This document shows positions 1 through 8,468 of a DNA stretch of 64,000 nucleotides, in pieces; the stretch's first letter is position 1, and the number at the start of each line of letters is the position of its first letter. The DNA is from Pseudomonadota bacterium (lineage in GTDB: Bacteria; Pseudomonadota; Gammaproteobacteria; Burkholderiales; Burkholderiaceae_C). A program made the position numbers and the translations under genes. Below the pieces are notes generated by a model. The model searched no databases. It saw only the letters and a program-made list of their open reading frames with translations, and was not told the origin of the DNA. The stretch lies in NCBI GenBank assembly GCA_021845505.1, contig JAJZVU010000019.1, forward strand, positions 1-64,000, given 5' to 3'.

Positions 1-208
1 GTCGGCCGCCAGGTCGGGCGCCAAGCCGGCCGCCAGGTCGGGCGCCAGGTCGGGCGCCGGTGCGGCGCCGGGCACGGCCTCCGGCGCCAGGCCCAAGGCC
101 GCCGCGGGCAAGGCGTCGCGGGCGGCCCCGGCGGCGCGCAAGGCCGCGCCCCGGGCTGCGCAAGGCACCGGCGCGCCGGCTCGCAAGCGCGCCAAGCCCG
201 CCGGCTGA
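1..208 (+). CDS. rsfS: C-terminal tail of a truncated gene, probably ribosome silencing factor RsfS
   Basis: An open frame runs in from the left edge (codons from base 2) and stops at TGA 206-208. The visible 68 residues are almost only Ala, Arg, Lys, Gly, Pro and Ser, with a repeated Ala-Arg-Ser-Gly unit, so they are a disordered basic tail and carry no domain. The identity is inferred from position: in Burkholderiales rsfS, which blocks 30S/50S joining on the 50S subunit, sits directly upstream of rlmH and often ends in such an Ala/Lys-rich extension. The catalytic or binding core lies outside the window, so another basic-tailed protein cannot be excluded. Confidence 0.55.
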   Translation, partial: SAARSGAKPAARSGARSGAGAAPGTASGARPKAAAGKASRAAPAARKAAPRAAQGTGAPARKRAKPAG

Positions 209-226
209 GGCCATGCCGGCGAGGCC

Positions 227-700
227 ATGAAGCTCTGGCTGATCGCGGTCGGCCAGCGCATGCCCGGCTGGGTGCAGCAGGGATACCAGGAATACGCCAG
301 GCGCCTGCCCGCGCAGGCCGCGCTGCAACTGCGGGAACTTCGCGCCGAAACCCGCGGCGGCGGGCTGGACACCGCGAGCGTGCTCGAGCGCGAGGCACGG
401 CGCATCGAGGAGGCGCTTCCCGCGCAATGCCTGCGGGTGGTGCTCGACGAGCGCGGCTCGCGGCTGAGCACCGAACAACTCGCGCGGCAGGTGCAGGACT
501 GGCGCCAGCAGGGGCGCGACGTCGCCTTTGTCATCGGCGGGGCGGACGGGCTGGCCGAGCGCATCAAGCAGCGCGCCGACCTGCTGCTGCGGCTGTCGGA
601 CCTGACGCTGCCGCACGCCCTGGTGCGGGTGCTGCTGGCCGAGCAGGTCTACCGGGTGCACAGCCTGCTGGCCGGCCACCCGTACCACCGCGGCGACTGA
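227..700 (+). CDS. rlmH: 23S rRNA pseudouridine(1915) N3-methyltransferase RlmH
   Basis: RlmH methylates N3 of pseudouridine 1915 in helix 69 of 23S rRNA on the assembled 70S ribosome, using SAM. The 157 residues match the usual family length (about 155). The SPOUT-fold signature is clear: an N-terminal MKLWLIAVGQ strand, the SAM-loop sequence FVIGGADGL around residue 103, and the C-terminal HSLLAGHPYHR, which belongs to the conserved knot and dimer region. The start ATG lies 18 bases after the preceding stop, so it is probably cotranscribed with the rsfS-like gene. In relatives maf and rng follow directly; here the oppositely oriented uup gene intervenes. Confidence 0.95.
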   Translation: MKLWLIAVGQRMPGWVQQGYQEYARRLPAQAALQLRELRAETRGGGLDTASVLEREARRIEEALPAQCLRVVLDERGSRLSTEQLARQVQDWRQQGRDVAFVIGGADGLAERIKQRADLLLRLSDLTLPHALVRVLLAEQVYRVHSLLAGHPYHRGD

Positions 701-717
701 TCCGGCCGGCCCGCGCC

Positions 718-2598
718 TCAGGCGCCGGCCAGGTCTTCCAGGTCCTGCCAGCGCTGCAGCGCAGCGCCCAGCTCGTCGTCGATGGCCTGGTAGCGCGCGC
801 GCATCGCCGCCACCTGCTGCGGGGCCTGGCGGTACAGCTCCGGGTCGGCCAGGCGATCGGTGAGTTCGCGCTGTTCGGCCTCCAGCGACTCGATGCGCTG
901 GGGCAATTGCTGCAATTCGCGCTGCTCGTTGAAACCGAGCTTGCGGCGGGTCGGCGCCGCGGCCGGCGCCGGCTTGCGCGCAGCCGCGGGCGCTGGGGGC
1001 GGCGCGGCCTGCGCGCCTGCCGCCTGTGCCAGGCGCTGGCTCTGCTGCAACCAGTCCTCGACCCCGCCTTCGAACTCCAGCCAGGTTCCCGGCCCCTGCC
1101 AGGCCAGCGTGCTGGTGACCACGCGATCGACGAAGCGCCGGTCGTGGCTGACCAGGAACACCGTGCCCGGATAGTCCTGCAGCAGCTGCTCGAGCAACTC
1201 GATGCTGTCGATGTCCAGGTCGTTGGTCGGCTCGTCCAGCACCACCACGTTGGCCGGCTGGGCGAACAGCCGCGCCAGCAGCAGCCGGGCGCGCTCTCCT
1301 CCCGACAGCGAGTGCACCGGCGCGCGGGCGCGCGACGGCGGAAACAGGAAGTCGCCCAGGTAGGCGCTGACATGCTTGCGCGCGCCGCCGAGCTCGATCC
1401 AGTCGCTGCCCGGGCTGATGGTGTCGGCCAACGTGGCTTGCGGGTCCAGCGCCGAGCGCATCTGGTCGAAGTACGCCACGCGCAGGCCGCTGCCACGGCG
1501 CACGCGCCCGCTGTCGGCAGCGAGTTCGCCCAGCAGCAGCTTGAGCAGCGTGGTCTTGCCGCAGCCATTGGGGCCGAGGATGCCCACCTTGTCGCCGCGC
1601 AGCACGATGGTCGACAGGCCGCGCACCGGTCGCACGTCGCCGAAGGCCTTGTGCACCTGCTCGAGTTCGGCCACGATGCGCCCGCCGGCGTCGCCGCGCT
1701 CGAGCTGCATGCGCACGCGGCCCAGTTCGGCGCGGCGCTCGACTCGCTGCTGGCGCAGCTGCTGCAGTCGCTGCACCCGCGCCACGCTGCGCGTGCGCCG
1801 GGCCTCGACGCCGCGGCGTATCCACTCCTCCTCCTGCGCCAGCAGCTTGTCGCTGCGCGCCTGCGCGAGCGCCTCGTCGGCGAGTTCGCGCGCCTTGCGC
1901 TGTTCGTAGGCGGTGTAGTTGCCCGGGTAGCTGCGCAGCACCCCGCGGTCGAGCTCGACCATGCGGGTGGCCACCGCGTCGATGAAGGCGCGGTCGTGGC
2001 TGATCAGCAGCACGGTGCCGGCAAAGCCCGCCAGCAGGCCCTCCAGCCAGGCGATGGCCTGCAAATCGAGATGGTTGGTCGGCTCGTCGAGCAGCAGCAG
2101 CTCGGGCGACGCGGCCAGCGCCTGCGCCAGCGCGACGCGCTTTTGCTGCCCGCCCGACAGCTCGGCCAGCCGGGCCTGCGCCGACAGCCCCAGGCGCTGC
2201 AGCACCTGCTCCACCCGCTGCTCCCAGTTCCAGCCGCCGAGCAGTTCGATGCGGGTCTGCAGGGCGTCCAGGTCCTCGCCAACGGCATGGGATTCGAATC
2301 GCAGCCGCAGCGCGCGCGCCTCGGCCAGGCCCTCGGCGACCGCATCGAACACCGTCTCGAAGCCGTCGAGCGCAGGCTGCTGGGGGACGTATCCGACCCG
2401 CAGCCCCTGCTGGCGCCGGATGTCGCCCGAGTCGGGACGCTCCAGGCCGGCGATCAGGCGCAGCAACGAGGACTTGCCGCTGCCGTTGCGCCCGACCAGC
2501 GCGACGCGCTCGCCGGGCTCCAGGCTGAGGCTGGCCCGATCGAGCAGGGGCTGCACCCCGAAGGCCAGGCTCAGGTCCTGGCAACTGAGTAGGGACAT
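718..2598 (-). CDS. uup: ABC-F family ATPase Uup
   Basis: This is a 626-residue soluble twin-ATPase protein of the ABC-F family, which acts on the ribosome or on branched DNA rather than in transport. Walker A motifs are GRNGSGKS (about residues 36-43) and GPNGCGKTT in the second half. Signature motifs are LSGGQQKR and LSGGERAR, each followed by LLLDEPTN or VVLDEPTN. The C-terminal 70 residues form a charged coiled coil ([19 protein letters not shown]), the hallmark of Uup, preceded by an Ala/Pro-rich linker. The start was set at ATG 2598 because homology begins there; a longer frame upstream is low-complexity. A -10-like box lies at 2662-2667. It is inserted antisense between rlmH and maf. 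Confidence 0.9.
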   Translation of the reverse strand: MSLLSCQDLSLAFGVQPLLDRASLSLEPGERVALVGRNGSGKSSLLRLIAGLERPDSGDIRRQQGLRVGYVPQQPALDGFETVFDAVAEGLAEARALRLRFESHAVGEDLDALQTRIELLGGWNWEQRVEQVLQRLGLSAQARLAELSGGQQKRVALAQALAASPELLLLDEPTNHLDLQAIAWLEGLLAGFAGTVLLISHDRAFIDAVATRMVELDRGVLRSYPGNYTAYEQRKARELADEALAQARSDKLLAQEEEWIRRGVEARRTRSVARVQRLQQLRQQRVERRAELGRVRMQLERGDAGGRIVAELEQVHKAFGDVRPVRGLSTIVLRGDKVGILGPNGCGKTTLLKLLLGELAADSGRVRRGSGLRVAYFDQMRSALDPQATLADTISPGSDWIELGGARKHVSAYLGDFLFPPSRARAPVHSLSGGERARLLLARLFAQPANVVVLDEPTNDLDIDSIELLEQLLQDYPGTVFLVSHDRRFVDRVVTSTLAWQGPGTWLEFEGGVEDWLQQSQRLAQAAGAQAAPPPAPAAARKPAPAAAPTRRKLGFNEQRELQQLPQRIESLEAEQRELTDRLADPELYRQAPQQVAAMRARYQAIDDELGAALQRWQDLEDLAGA

Positions 2599-2661
2599 CG
2601 GGAAGGTGGCTGCGTGGGCGGCGTCGGGCGCGCTGCGGCAATCCGCCCGCGCGCAGCCGGC

Positions 2662-2667
2662 ATTGTG
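2662..2667 (-). promoter_or_regulatory. Candidate -10 box for uup
   Basis: CACAAT on the minus strand, 64 bases upstream of the uup start, in the divergent uup/maf gap. The same hexamer recurs before many minus-strand genes in the window. No good -35 is visible. Confidence 0.35.
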
Positions 2668-2720
2668 CCAGGGTGCGCGCAGTCCGGCTGCGGGCGGGGC
2701 GCGGTGGGCGCGGCACACCG

Positions 2721-2726
2721 TATGAT
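2721..2726 (+). promoter_or_regulatory. Candidate -10 box for maf-rng
   Basis: TATGAT on the plus strand, 28 bases before the maf ATG. It would give a leader of about 20 bases and supports the ATG at 2754 over the upstream in-frame start at 2673. No clear -35. Confidence 0.35.
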
Positions 2727-2753
2727 GGTCCGGTTTCCCGACGGACGCCCGGC

Positions 2754-3395
2754 ATGCCCCGACCCAGCCCCCTGTATCTCGCTTCGGCCAGCCCGCGGCG
2801 GCGCGAACTGCTGCGGCAGATCGGGGTGGAGTGCGGCCTGCTGGCGGCCGACGCCGACGAGGACCCCGAAGCGCTGGAGGAAGCGCTGCCCGGCGAGGCC
2901 GCCGCCGACTATGTGCAACGGGTGAGTTCGGCCAAGCTGGACGCGGCGCTGCTGCGCCTGCGCCGCCGCGGACTGCCGCGCGGCGTGGTGCTGTGCGCCG
3001 ACACCACGGTCGCGCTGGGTCGGCGCATCCTGGGCAAGCCGCGCGACGCGGCGCACGCTTGCGACATGCTGCGCAGCCTGGCCGGCCGCCAGCACCGGGT
3101 ACTCAGCGCGGTCGCGCTGGCGTGGCCCCAGCGCGGCGGCCGCTGGAAGCGGGCCGAGGCGCTCAGCACCAGCCGGGTGCGCTTCGCCGACATCGACCCG
3201 CAGGCGATCCAGGCCTACGTCGCCAGCGGCGAGCCCTTCGGCAAGGCCGGCGCCTATGCGGTGCAGGGCCTGGCGGCCGTGTTCGTCCAGCATATCCAAG
3301 GCAGTTATTCCGGCATCATGGGACTGCCGCTTTTCGAGACGGCAGCGCTGTTGCGCCAGGCCGGCATCGAAGTCTGCGGCGCCCGCGTATCCTGA
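2754..3395 (+). CDS. maf: Nucleoside triphosphate pyrophosphatase, Maf/YhdE type
   Basis: Maf proteins hydrolyse dTTP/UTP or modified NTPs to the monophosphate and pyrophosphate, a nucleotide-pool house-cleaning role in the cytoplasm. The 213 residues open with the family motif [14 protein letters not shown]. They contain [17 protein letters not shown] (catalytic Asp and Lys in the deep cleft) and end with [19 protein letters not shown], typical of the YhdE rather than YceF branch. Adjacency to rng five bases downstream repeats the E. coli yhdE-rng pairing. The ATG at 2754 was chosen because the conserved N-terminus begins there and a -10 box sits just upstream. Confidence 0.92.
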   Translation: MPRPSPLYLASASPRRRELLRQIGVECGLLAADADEDPEALEEALPGEAAADYVQRVSSAKLDAALLRLRRRGLPRGVVLCADTTVALGRRILGKPRDAAHACDMLRSLAGRQHRVLSAVALAWPQRGGRWKRAEALSTSRVRFADIDPQAIQAYVASGEPFGKAGAYAVQGLAAVFVQHIQGSYSGIMGLPLFETAALLRQAGIEVCGARVS

Positions 3396-3400
3396 TCCCC

Positions 3401-4891
3401 ATGCAAGAAGACCTGCTGATCAACATCACCCCCCAGGAAACCCGGGTCGCCGTGGTCGCCCAGGCCGCGGTGCAGGAAATCCACATCGAGCGAACCCTGG
3501 AGCGCGGGCTGGCCGGCAACGTCTACCTGGGCCGGGTCGTGCGGGTGCTGCCCGGGATGCAGTCGGCGTTTGTCGACATCGGGCTGGAACGCGCGGCCTT
3601 CCTGCACGTGGCCGACCTGTGGCAGCGCATGCAGGGCAACGGCGAGGCGCGCCAGGCGGGCGCGGCCAGCCAGCCGCTGCCGATGGAAAAGCTGGTGTTC
3701 GAAGGCCAGTCGCTGCTGGTGCAGGTGATCAAGGACCCGATCGGCGCCAAGGGTGCCAGGCTGTCGACCCAGATCAGCCTGGCCGGGCGCCTGCTGGTGC
3801 ACCTGCCGCAGGACGGCCACATCGGGATTTCGCAGCGCATCGACAACCCCGAATTGCGCGACAGCCTGCGCCAGCGGGTGGCCAGCCTGGCCCAGCAGCA
3901 CGACCGGGCGGCCGGCATGGGGTTCATCGTGCGCACCAACGCCGAGGACGCGGGCGACGCCGAGTTGCTGGAGGACATCGCGTACCTGCGCAAGACCTGG
4001 CAGGCGCTGCAGGCGCGCATGCGCAACGCGCAGGCGCCGGCGCTGCTCTACCAGGAGCTCAGCCTGGCGCAGCGCGTGCTGCGCGACCTCGCCTCGGAAC
4101 TCACGCGCGCGATCCAGGTCGACTCGCGGGAGAACTACCAGAGGCTGCGCGAGTTCGCCGCCGAGTACATGCCGGCGGTGCTCGACAAGATCCAGCTCTA
4201 CCGCGGCGAGCGCCCGCTGTTCGACCTCTACAACATCGACGGGGAGATCGAGAAGGCGCTGGGCCGCAGGGTGGACCTGAAGTCCGGCGGCTACCTGATC
4301 GTCGACCAGACCGAGGCGATGACCACGGTCGACGTCAACACCGGAGGCTTCGTCGGCGCGCGCAACTTCGACGACACGGTGTTCAAGACCAACCTCGAGG
4401 CGGCGCAGGCCATCGCCCGCCAGCTCCGGCTGCGCAACCTGGGGGGAATCATCCTGCTCGACTTCATCGACATGCACAGCCCGCAGCACCGCGCCGCGGT
4501 GCTCGAGGAACTGCGCAAGTCCCTGTCACGCGACAAGGTCAAGGTGACGGTCAACGGATTTTCCCAGCTCGGGCTGGTGGAAATGACCCGCAAGCGCACC
4601 CGCGAGTCCCTCGCCCACCTGCTGTGCGAGCCCTGCCCCACCTGCGGCGGCCAGGGCCTGGTGAAAACCGCCCGCACCACCTGCTACGACATCCTGCGCG
4701 AAATCCTGCGCGAGGCGCGTCAGTTCAACCCCAAGGAGTTCCGCATCCTGGCGTCCGACGCGGTGATCGACCTGTTCCTCGAGGAGGAAAGCGCCCACCT
4801 GGCCGAGTTGTCGGACTTCATCGGCAAGCCCATCGCGCTGCAGGTGGAGGCCGCCTACCACCAGCACCAGTTCGACATCGTGCTGCTGTGA
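3401..4891 (+). CDS. rng: Ribonuclease G
   Basis: RNase G is a single-strand endoribonuclease that matures the 5' end of 16S rRNA and trims some mRNAs. The 496 residues match RNase G (about 490) rather than the much longer RNase E. An S1 domain (GNVYLGRVVRVLPGMQSAF) begins near residue 47. The catalytic core has the two metal-binding aspartates in MTTVDVNTGGF and LLDFIDMHSP. The zinc-link CxxC motif (PCPTCGGQG) near the C-terminus makes the dimer-dimer interface. The initiation codon lies five bases after the maf stop, so the two are almost certainly cotranscribed. A perfect 20-bp palindrome follows the stop. Confidence 0.95.
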   Translation: MQEDLLINITPQETRVAVVAQAAVQEIHIERTLERGLAGNVYLGRVVRVLPGMQSAFVDIGLERAAFLHVADLWQRMQGNGEARQAGAASQPLPMEKLVFEGQSLLVQVIKDPIGAKGARLSTQISLAGRLLVHLPQDGHIGISQRIDNPELRDSLRQRVASLAQQHDRAAGMGFIVRTNAEDAGDAELLEDIAYLRKTWQALQARMRNAQAPALLYQELSLAQRVLRDLASELTRAIQVDSRENYQRLREFAAEYMPAVLDKIQLYRGERPLFDLYNIDGEIEKALGRRVDLKSGGYLIVDQTEAMTTVDVNTGGFVGARNFDDTVFKTNLEAAQAIARQLRLRNLGGIILLDFIDMHSPQHRAAVLEELRKSLSRDKVKVTVNGFSQLGLVEMTRKRTRESLAHLLCEPCPTCGGQGLVKTARTTCYDILREILREARQFNPKEFRILASDAVIDLFLEEESAHLAELSDFIGKPIALQVEAAYHQHQFDIVLL

Positions 4892-4906
4892 CCGCGTGGA
4901 GGCCGG

Positions 4907-4926
4907 TGCCCGCGCCGGCGCGGGCA
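4907..4926. terminator. Bidirectional terminator-like palindrome between rng and scoB
   Basis: A perfect 20-bp GC palindrome (half-site TGCCCGCGCC) lies in the 43-bp gap between the convergent rng and scoB genes. It could fold into a 9-bp or longer stem on either transcript. There is no T-run, so the terminator role is inferred from position. Confidence 0.5.
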
Positions 4927-4934
4927 TCGGCTGC

Positions 4935-5591
4935 TCAGAACTGCATCTCCGGCACCTGCTGCGGAACCACCAGCTTGCCCGCGGTCTTGGCGACGATTTC
5001 CTCGACCGGAACGCCGGGCGCGCGCTCCTTGAGCACGAAGGCGCCGCCCTCGATCTCCAGGTAGGCCAGGTCGGTGAGCACGCGGCGGATGCAACCCGCC
5101 CCGGTCAGCGGCAGGCTGCAGCGCGGCAGCAGCTTGGATTCGCCGTTCTTCGACGCGTGGGTCATCACCACGATGATGTTGGCGGCCCCGGCGACCAGGT
5201 CCATCGCCCCGCCCATGCCCTTGACCAGCTTGCCGGGAATCATCCAGGAGGCGATGTTGCCCTCGACGTCGACCTCGAAGGCGCCCAGCACCGTCAGGTC
5301 GACATGGCCGCCGCGGATCATCGCGAAGGATTCGGCGGAACTGAAGATCGCCGCCCCCGGGCGCGCGGTGACGGTCTGCTTGCCGGCGTTGATCATGTCG
5401 GGATCGACCTCGCCCTCGGTCGGAAACGGTCCCATGCCGAGCAGGCCGTTTTCCGACTGCAGCATCACGTCCATGCCTTCGGGCACGTAGTTGGCGACCA
5501 GCGTCGGAATGCCGATGCCCAGGTTGACGTAGTAGCCGTCGCGCAGCTCGCGCGCGACGCGGCGGGCCATTTGTTCACGTGTCAGACTCAT
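4935..5591 (-). CDS. scoB: 3-oxoacid CoA-transferase, subunit B
   Basis: This is the beta subunit of a succinyl-CoA:3-ketoacid CoA-transferase, which moves CoA onto acetoacetate in ketone-body and short-chain fatty acid use. The 218 residues include the NLGIGIPTLVANYVP opening of the family. They also contain the active-site glutamate in QSENGLLGMGP, which forms the glutamyl-CoA thioester. Later glycine-rich segments (MGGAMDLVAGA) are typical. ATG 5591 was chosen over a longer upstream frame because MSLTREQMARRVA is the conserved beginning. It follows scoA by 29 bases in the same direction, so the two form an operon. Confidence 0.93.
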   Translation of the reverse strand: MSLTREQMARRVARELRDGYYVNLGIGIPTLVANYVPEGMDVMLQSENGLLGMGPFPTEGEVDPDMINAGKQTVTARPGAAIFSSAESFAMIRGGHVDLTVLGAFEVDVEGNIASWMIPGKLVKGMGGAMDLVAGAANIIVVMTHASKNGESKLLPRCSLPLTGAGCIRRVLTDLAYLEIEGGAFVLKERAPGVPVEEIVAKTAGKLVVPQQVPEMQF

Positions 5592-5620
5592 CGTGGGGTC
5601 CTTTGCTTGCCGGGGCCGTC

Positions 5621-6319
5621 TCAGCCGCGCACCGTGCGCTGCTCGATGCGCTTTTCGAAGCTTCCCTGGATGACGCGGTCGACGTAGATCCCCGGGGTAT
5701 GGATCTGGCTGGGCTCGAGCGCGCCGGGCGGCACGATCTCCTCGACCTCGACCACGGTGATGCGCCCCGCGGTCGCGGCCATCGGGTTGAAGTTCTGCGC
5801 GGTATGGCGGTAGATCACATTGCCGAAGTGATCGGCCTTCCAGCCCTTGACGATCGCGAAGTCGCCGGTGATCGACGGCTCCAGGATGTAGTTGCGCTCG
5901 CCGAAGCGGCGCACTTCCTTGCCTTCGGCCACCGGGGTTCCGTAGCCGGTCGCGGTGTAGAACGCCGGGATGCCCGCGCCCCCGGCGCGCAGCTTCTCGG
6001 CCAGCGTGCCCTGCGGCGTCAGCTCGACCTCGATCTCCCCGGCGAGCAACTGCTGCTCGAACAGCGCGTTCTCCCCGACATAGGAGGCGATGACCTTGCG
6101 GATCTGCCGGCTTTCCAGCAGCACCCCCAGCCCCCAGCCGTCGACCCCGCAATTGTTGGACACCACGGTCAGGTCGCGCGCTCCGAGGCGCCGGATCTCG
6201 GCGATCAGGTTTTCCGGGATCCCGCACAGGCCGAAGCCCCCGGCGATCACCGTCATGCCGTCGCGCAGGCCTTCCAGGGCCTGCGCATAGCTGTGCACGC
6301 GCTTGTCGAGTCCCTTCAT
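5621..6319 (-). CDS. scoA: 3-oxoacid CoA-transferase, subunit A
   Basis: This is the alpha subunit of the same CoA-transferase; it supplies most of the CoA-binding site. The 232 residues contain the family motif [13 protein letters not shown] near residue 26, the [14 protein letters not shown] strand, and the C-terminal [16 protein letters not shown] block. These match the SCOT-type subunit better than the AtoD type. The ATG at 6319 is preceded at proper spacing by AGGAG (6325-6329); a GTG two codons upstream abuts that sequence and is less likely. It heads the scoAB operon, divergent from a LysR regulator across a 138-bp gap with an AT-rich core. Confidence 0.93.
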   Translation of the reverse strand: MKGLDKRVHSYAQALEGLRDGMTVIAGGFGLCGIPENLIAEIRRLGARDLTVVSNNCGVDGWGLGVLLESRQIRKVIASYVGENALFEQQLLAGEIEVELTPQGTLAEKLRAGGAGIPAFYTATGYGTPVAEGKEVRRFGERNYILEPSITGDFAIVKGWKADHFGNVIYRHTAQNFNPMAATAGRITVVEVEEIVPPGALEPSQIHTPGIYVDRVIQGSFEKRIEQRTVRG

Positions 6320-6360
6320 TCTCACTCCTGTTCGCTCGCCCGAGCCGCCATGGTCGGCGG

Positions 6361-6395
6361 TCGATGGTTGCTGGTCAATGTTCGATGGTCGCTGG
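6361..6395. repeat. Direct repeat in the scoA/lysR control region
   Basis: Two near-identical 14-mers, TCGATGGTTGCTGG at 6361-6374 and TCGATGGTCGCTGG at 6382-6395, differ at one base and are offset by 21 bp, two helical turns. They lie between the scoA start and the divergent -10 boxes, where a regulator bound to one DNA face could act. Binding is inferred. Confidence 0.45.
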
Positions 6396-6404
6396 GAAAG
6401 CTGG

Positions 6405-6452
6405 ATTTGTTAATTTTAATTTTCAGTATAATCGATTTATTTTCTAAAATCA
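6405..6452. promoter_or_regulatory. AT-rich divergent promoter of scoAB and lysR
   Basis: This short stretch is very AT-rich in an otherwise GC-rich window. TATAAT on the plus strand (6427-6432, 26 bases before the lysR ATG) overlaps TATACT on the minus strand (6430-6425, about 106 bases before scoA). Overlapping divergent promoters are usual where a LysR protein controls itself and its target. No convincing -35 was found. Confidence 0.5.
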
Positions 6453-6457
6453 TCGGC

Positions 6458-7380
6458 ATGACCGTCAAGCAACTCAAGGCCTTCCTGGCGGTCGCCCAGA
6501 CGCTGAGCTTCGTGCAGGCCTGCGAACGCCTGCACCTGTCGCAGCCTGCGCTCAGCCTGGCCATCAAGGCATTGGAGAATTCCCTCGGCGGCCCCCTGTT
6601 CGTGCGCAGCAGCCGCAGCGTGCAACTGACTCCCGAAGGCGAGGTGCTGCTGGCGATGGCGCCGCGGCTGCTGGCCGACTGGGACAATGCCCGCGACCTG
6701 CTGCGGCAGCATTTCGAACTGCACATCGGCCGCGTATCGATCGCCGCGATCCCGTCGTTCGCGGGCAACCTGCTGCCGCGGGCGCTGTCGCTGTTCCTGC
6801 GCGACTACCCGCGGATCAGCGTCGCGGTGCACGACGTGATCAACGAGGAAGTGCTGGAAATGATCCAGGGCGGGCGAGTCGAGCTGGGGATCGCGTTCGA
6901 ACCCTATGGAGTCGACCGGCTGCGTTTCAGCCCCTTCTACACCGACCGCTTCGTGGCTGTCGTGCCGCCCGGCAGCCGGCTGCGCGGCGGCGACGCGGTG
7001 GCGTGGAGCGAACTCGCCGCCGAGCGCTTCATCACGCTGCAGCGCCCGTCGGCGGTGCGACTGCTGCTCGAGCGGGCCTTCGCCGAGTCCGGTCGCGAAC
7101 TCGCCGCGGACTTCGAGTGCCACCAGCTGGCGACCCTCGGCCGCATGGTCGCCCACGGGCTGGGAGTCAGCGCGGTGCCGGGATTCTGCGTGCAGCAGAT
7201 GGTCGAGCTCGGTGCCTGCTGCCTGCCGCTGCACGGCGTGCGGCTGGAACGTCGCATCGGACTGTTCACCAGCGCCGAGCGCAGGCTGTCGACCGCCGCG
7301 CAGGCGCTGTGCGAAGTGCTGCTGGGAATCGCCGACTGGGAGCAGCTGGCGCCGCGGCCGGCCGCCGGCGGCCGCGCGCC

Positions 7381-7390
<10 letters not shown>
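6458..7390 (+). CDS. LysR-family transcriptional regulator
   Basis: This is a 310-residue LysR-type regulator. The N-terminal winged helix-turn-helix is plain (MTVKQLKAFLAVAQTLSFVQACERLHLSQPALSLAIKALE, quoted in pieces in the family: FVQACERLHLSQPALS, then LENSLGGPLFVRS). A periplasmic-binding-protein-like effector domain fills residues 90-300. It is divergent from scoAB, so acetoacetate or short-chain acyl-CoA metabolism is the likely target; the effector is unknown. ATG 6458 was chosen because the helix-turn-helix starts at once and a TATAAT box lies 26 bases upstream. Its last 10 bases overlap the 3' end of convergent rpoH. Confidence 0.88.
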
Positions 7391-8295
<905 letters not shown>

Positions 8296-8302
8296 CGCCA
8301 GA

Positions 8303-8320
8303 CTCCTAGTGTTCACTAGG
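8303..8320 (-). promoter_or_regulatory. rpoH leader hairpin pairing the Shine-Dalgarno (candidate RNA thermometer)
   Basis: In the rpoH mRNA sense, CCTAGTG and CACTAGG are perfect complements separated by two bases (8305-8320). The right arm runs straight into the Shine-Dalgarno AGGAG (8303-8307), so three of its five bases would be paired. If transcription starts just after the -10 at 8325-8330, this hairpin is at the very 5' end of the message. Melting on heating would expose the ribosome site. As DNA it is also a 16-bp palindrome, so a protein operator is an alternative. Confidence 0.5.
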
Positions 8321-8324
8321 GGGT

Positions 8325-8354
8325 ATTTTAGCACTCTCGCCGAACGAGTGCTAA
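8325..8354 (-). promoter_or_regulatory. rpoH promoter: TTAGCA, 18 bp, TAAAAT
   Basis: On the minus strand a -35-like TTAGCA (8354-8349) and a -10-like TAAAAT (8330-8325) are 18 bases apart. Both lie within or touch the CIRCE arms, so a repressor bound there would block RNA polymerase. Confidence 0.45.
8328..8354. promoter_or_regulatory. CIRCE operator (HrcA binding site), perfect consensus
   Basis: The sequence is exactly TTAGCACTC, nine bases, GAGTGCTAA, the full CIRCE consensus with no mismatch. HrcA binds CIRCE and represses groESL and dnaKJ in many bacteria. Here it overlaps the predicted rpoH promoter, implying HrcA represses the sigma-32 gene. As far as I recall, CIRCE near rpoH has been noted in comparative genomics of betaproteobacteria. 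It also lies upstream of the divergent exporter gene at 8469. Confidence 0.92.
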
Positions 8355-8412
8355 GACCCCGACGCGAAGGCTGCTGCGGCGCAAGGCGACGGCGCGCCGC
8401 CCCGCCAGCCGC

Positions 8413-8418
8413 TACGCT
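8413..8418 (+). promoter_or_regulatory. Candidate -10 box for the MdtD-like exporter gene
   Basis: TACGCT, 51 bases before the ATG at 8469, inside GCTACGCTGTCGGC (8411-8424). The same 14 bases occur at 34516-34529 before the PaaY-like gene, which supports a promoter role. Confidence 0.4.
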
Positions 8419-8468
8419 GTCGGCTGCGGCACGTCGCCCGGCGCCGCAGCCCAGCCGCCCAGCCGCCG

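Noticed and set aside
2285-2300. tRNA T-loop-like string (GATTCGAATC)
   Set aside because: It lies within uup coding sequence, and no acceptor, D or anticodon arms can be drawn around it. I found no tRNA elsewhere in the window.
5579-6457. Long N-terminal extension of the LysR frame
   Set aside because: It crosses scoA and the AT-rich promoter. The helix-turn-helix begins at ATG 6458.
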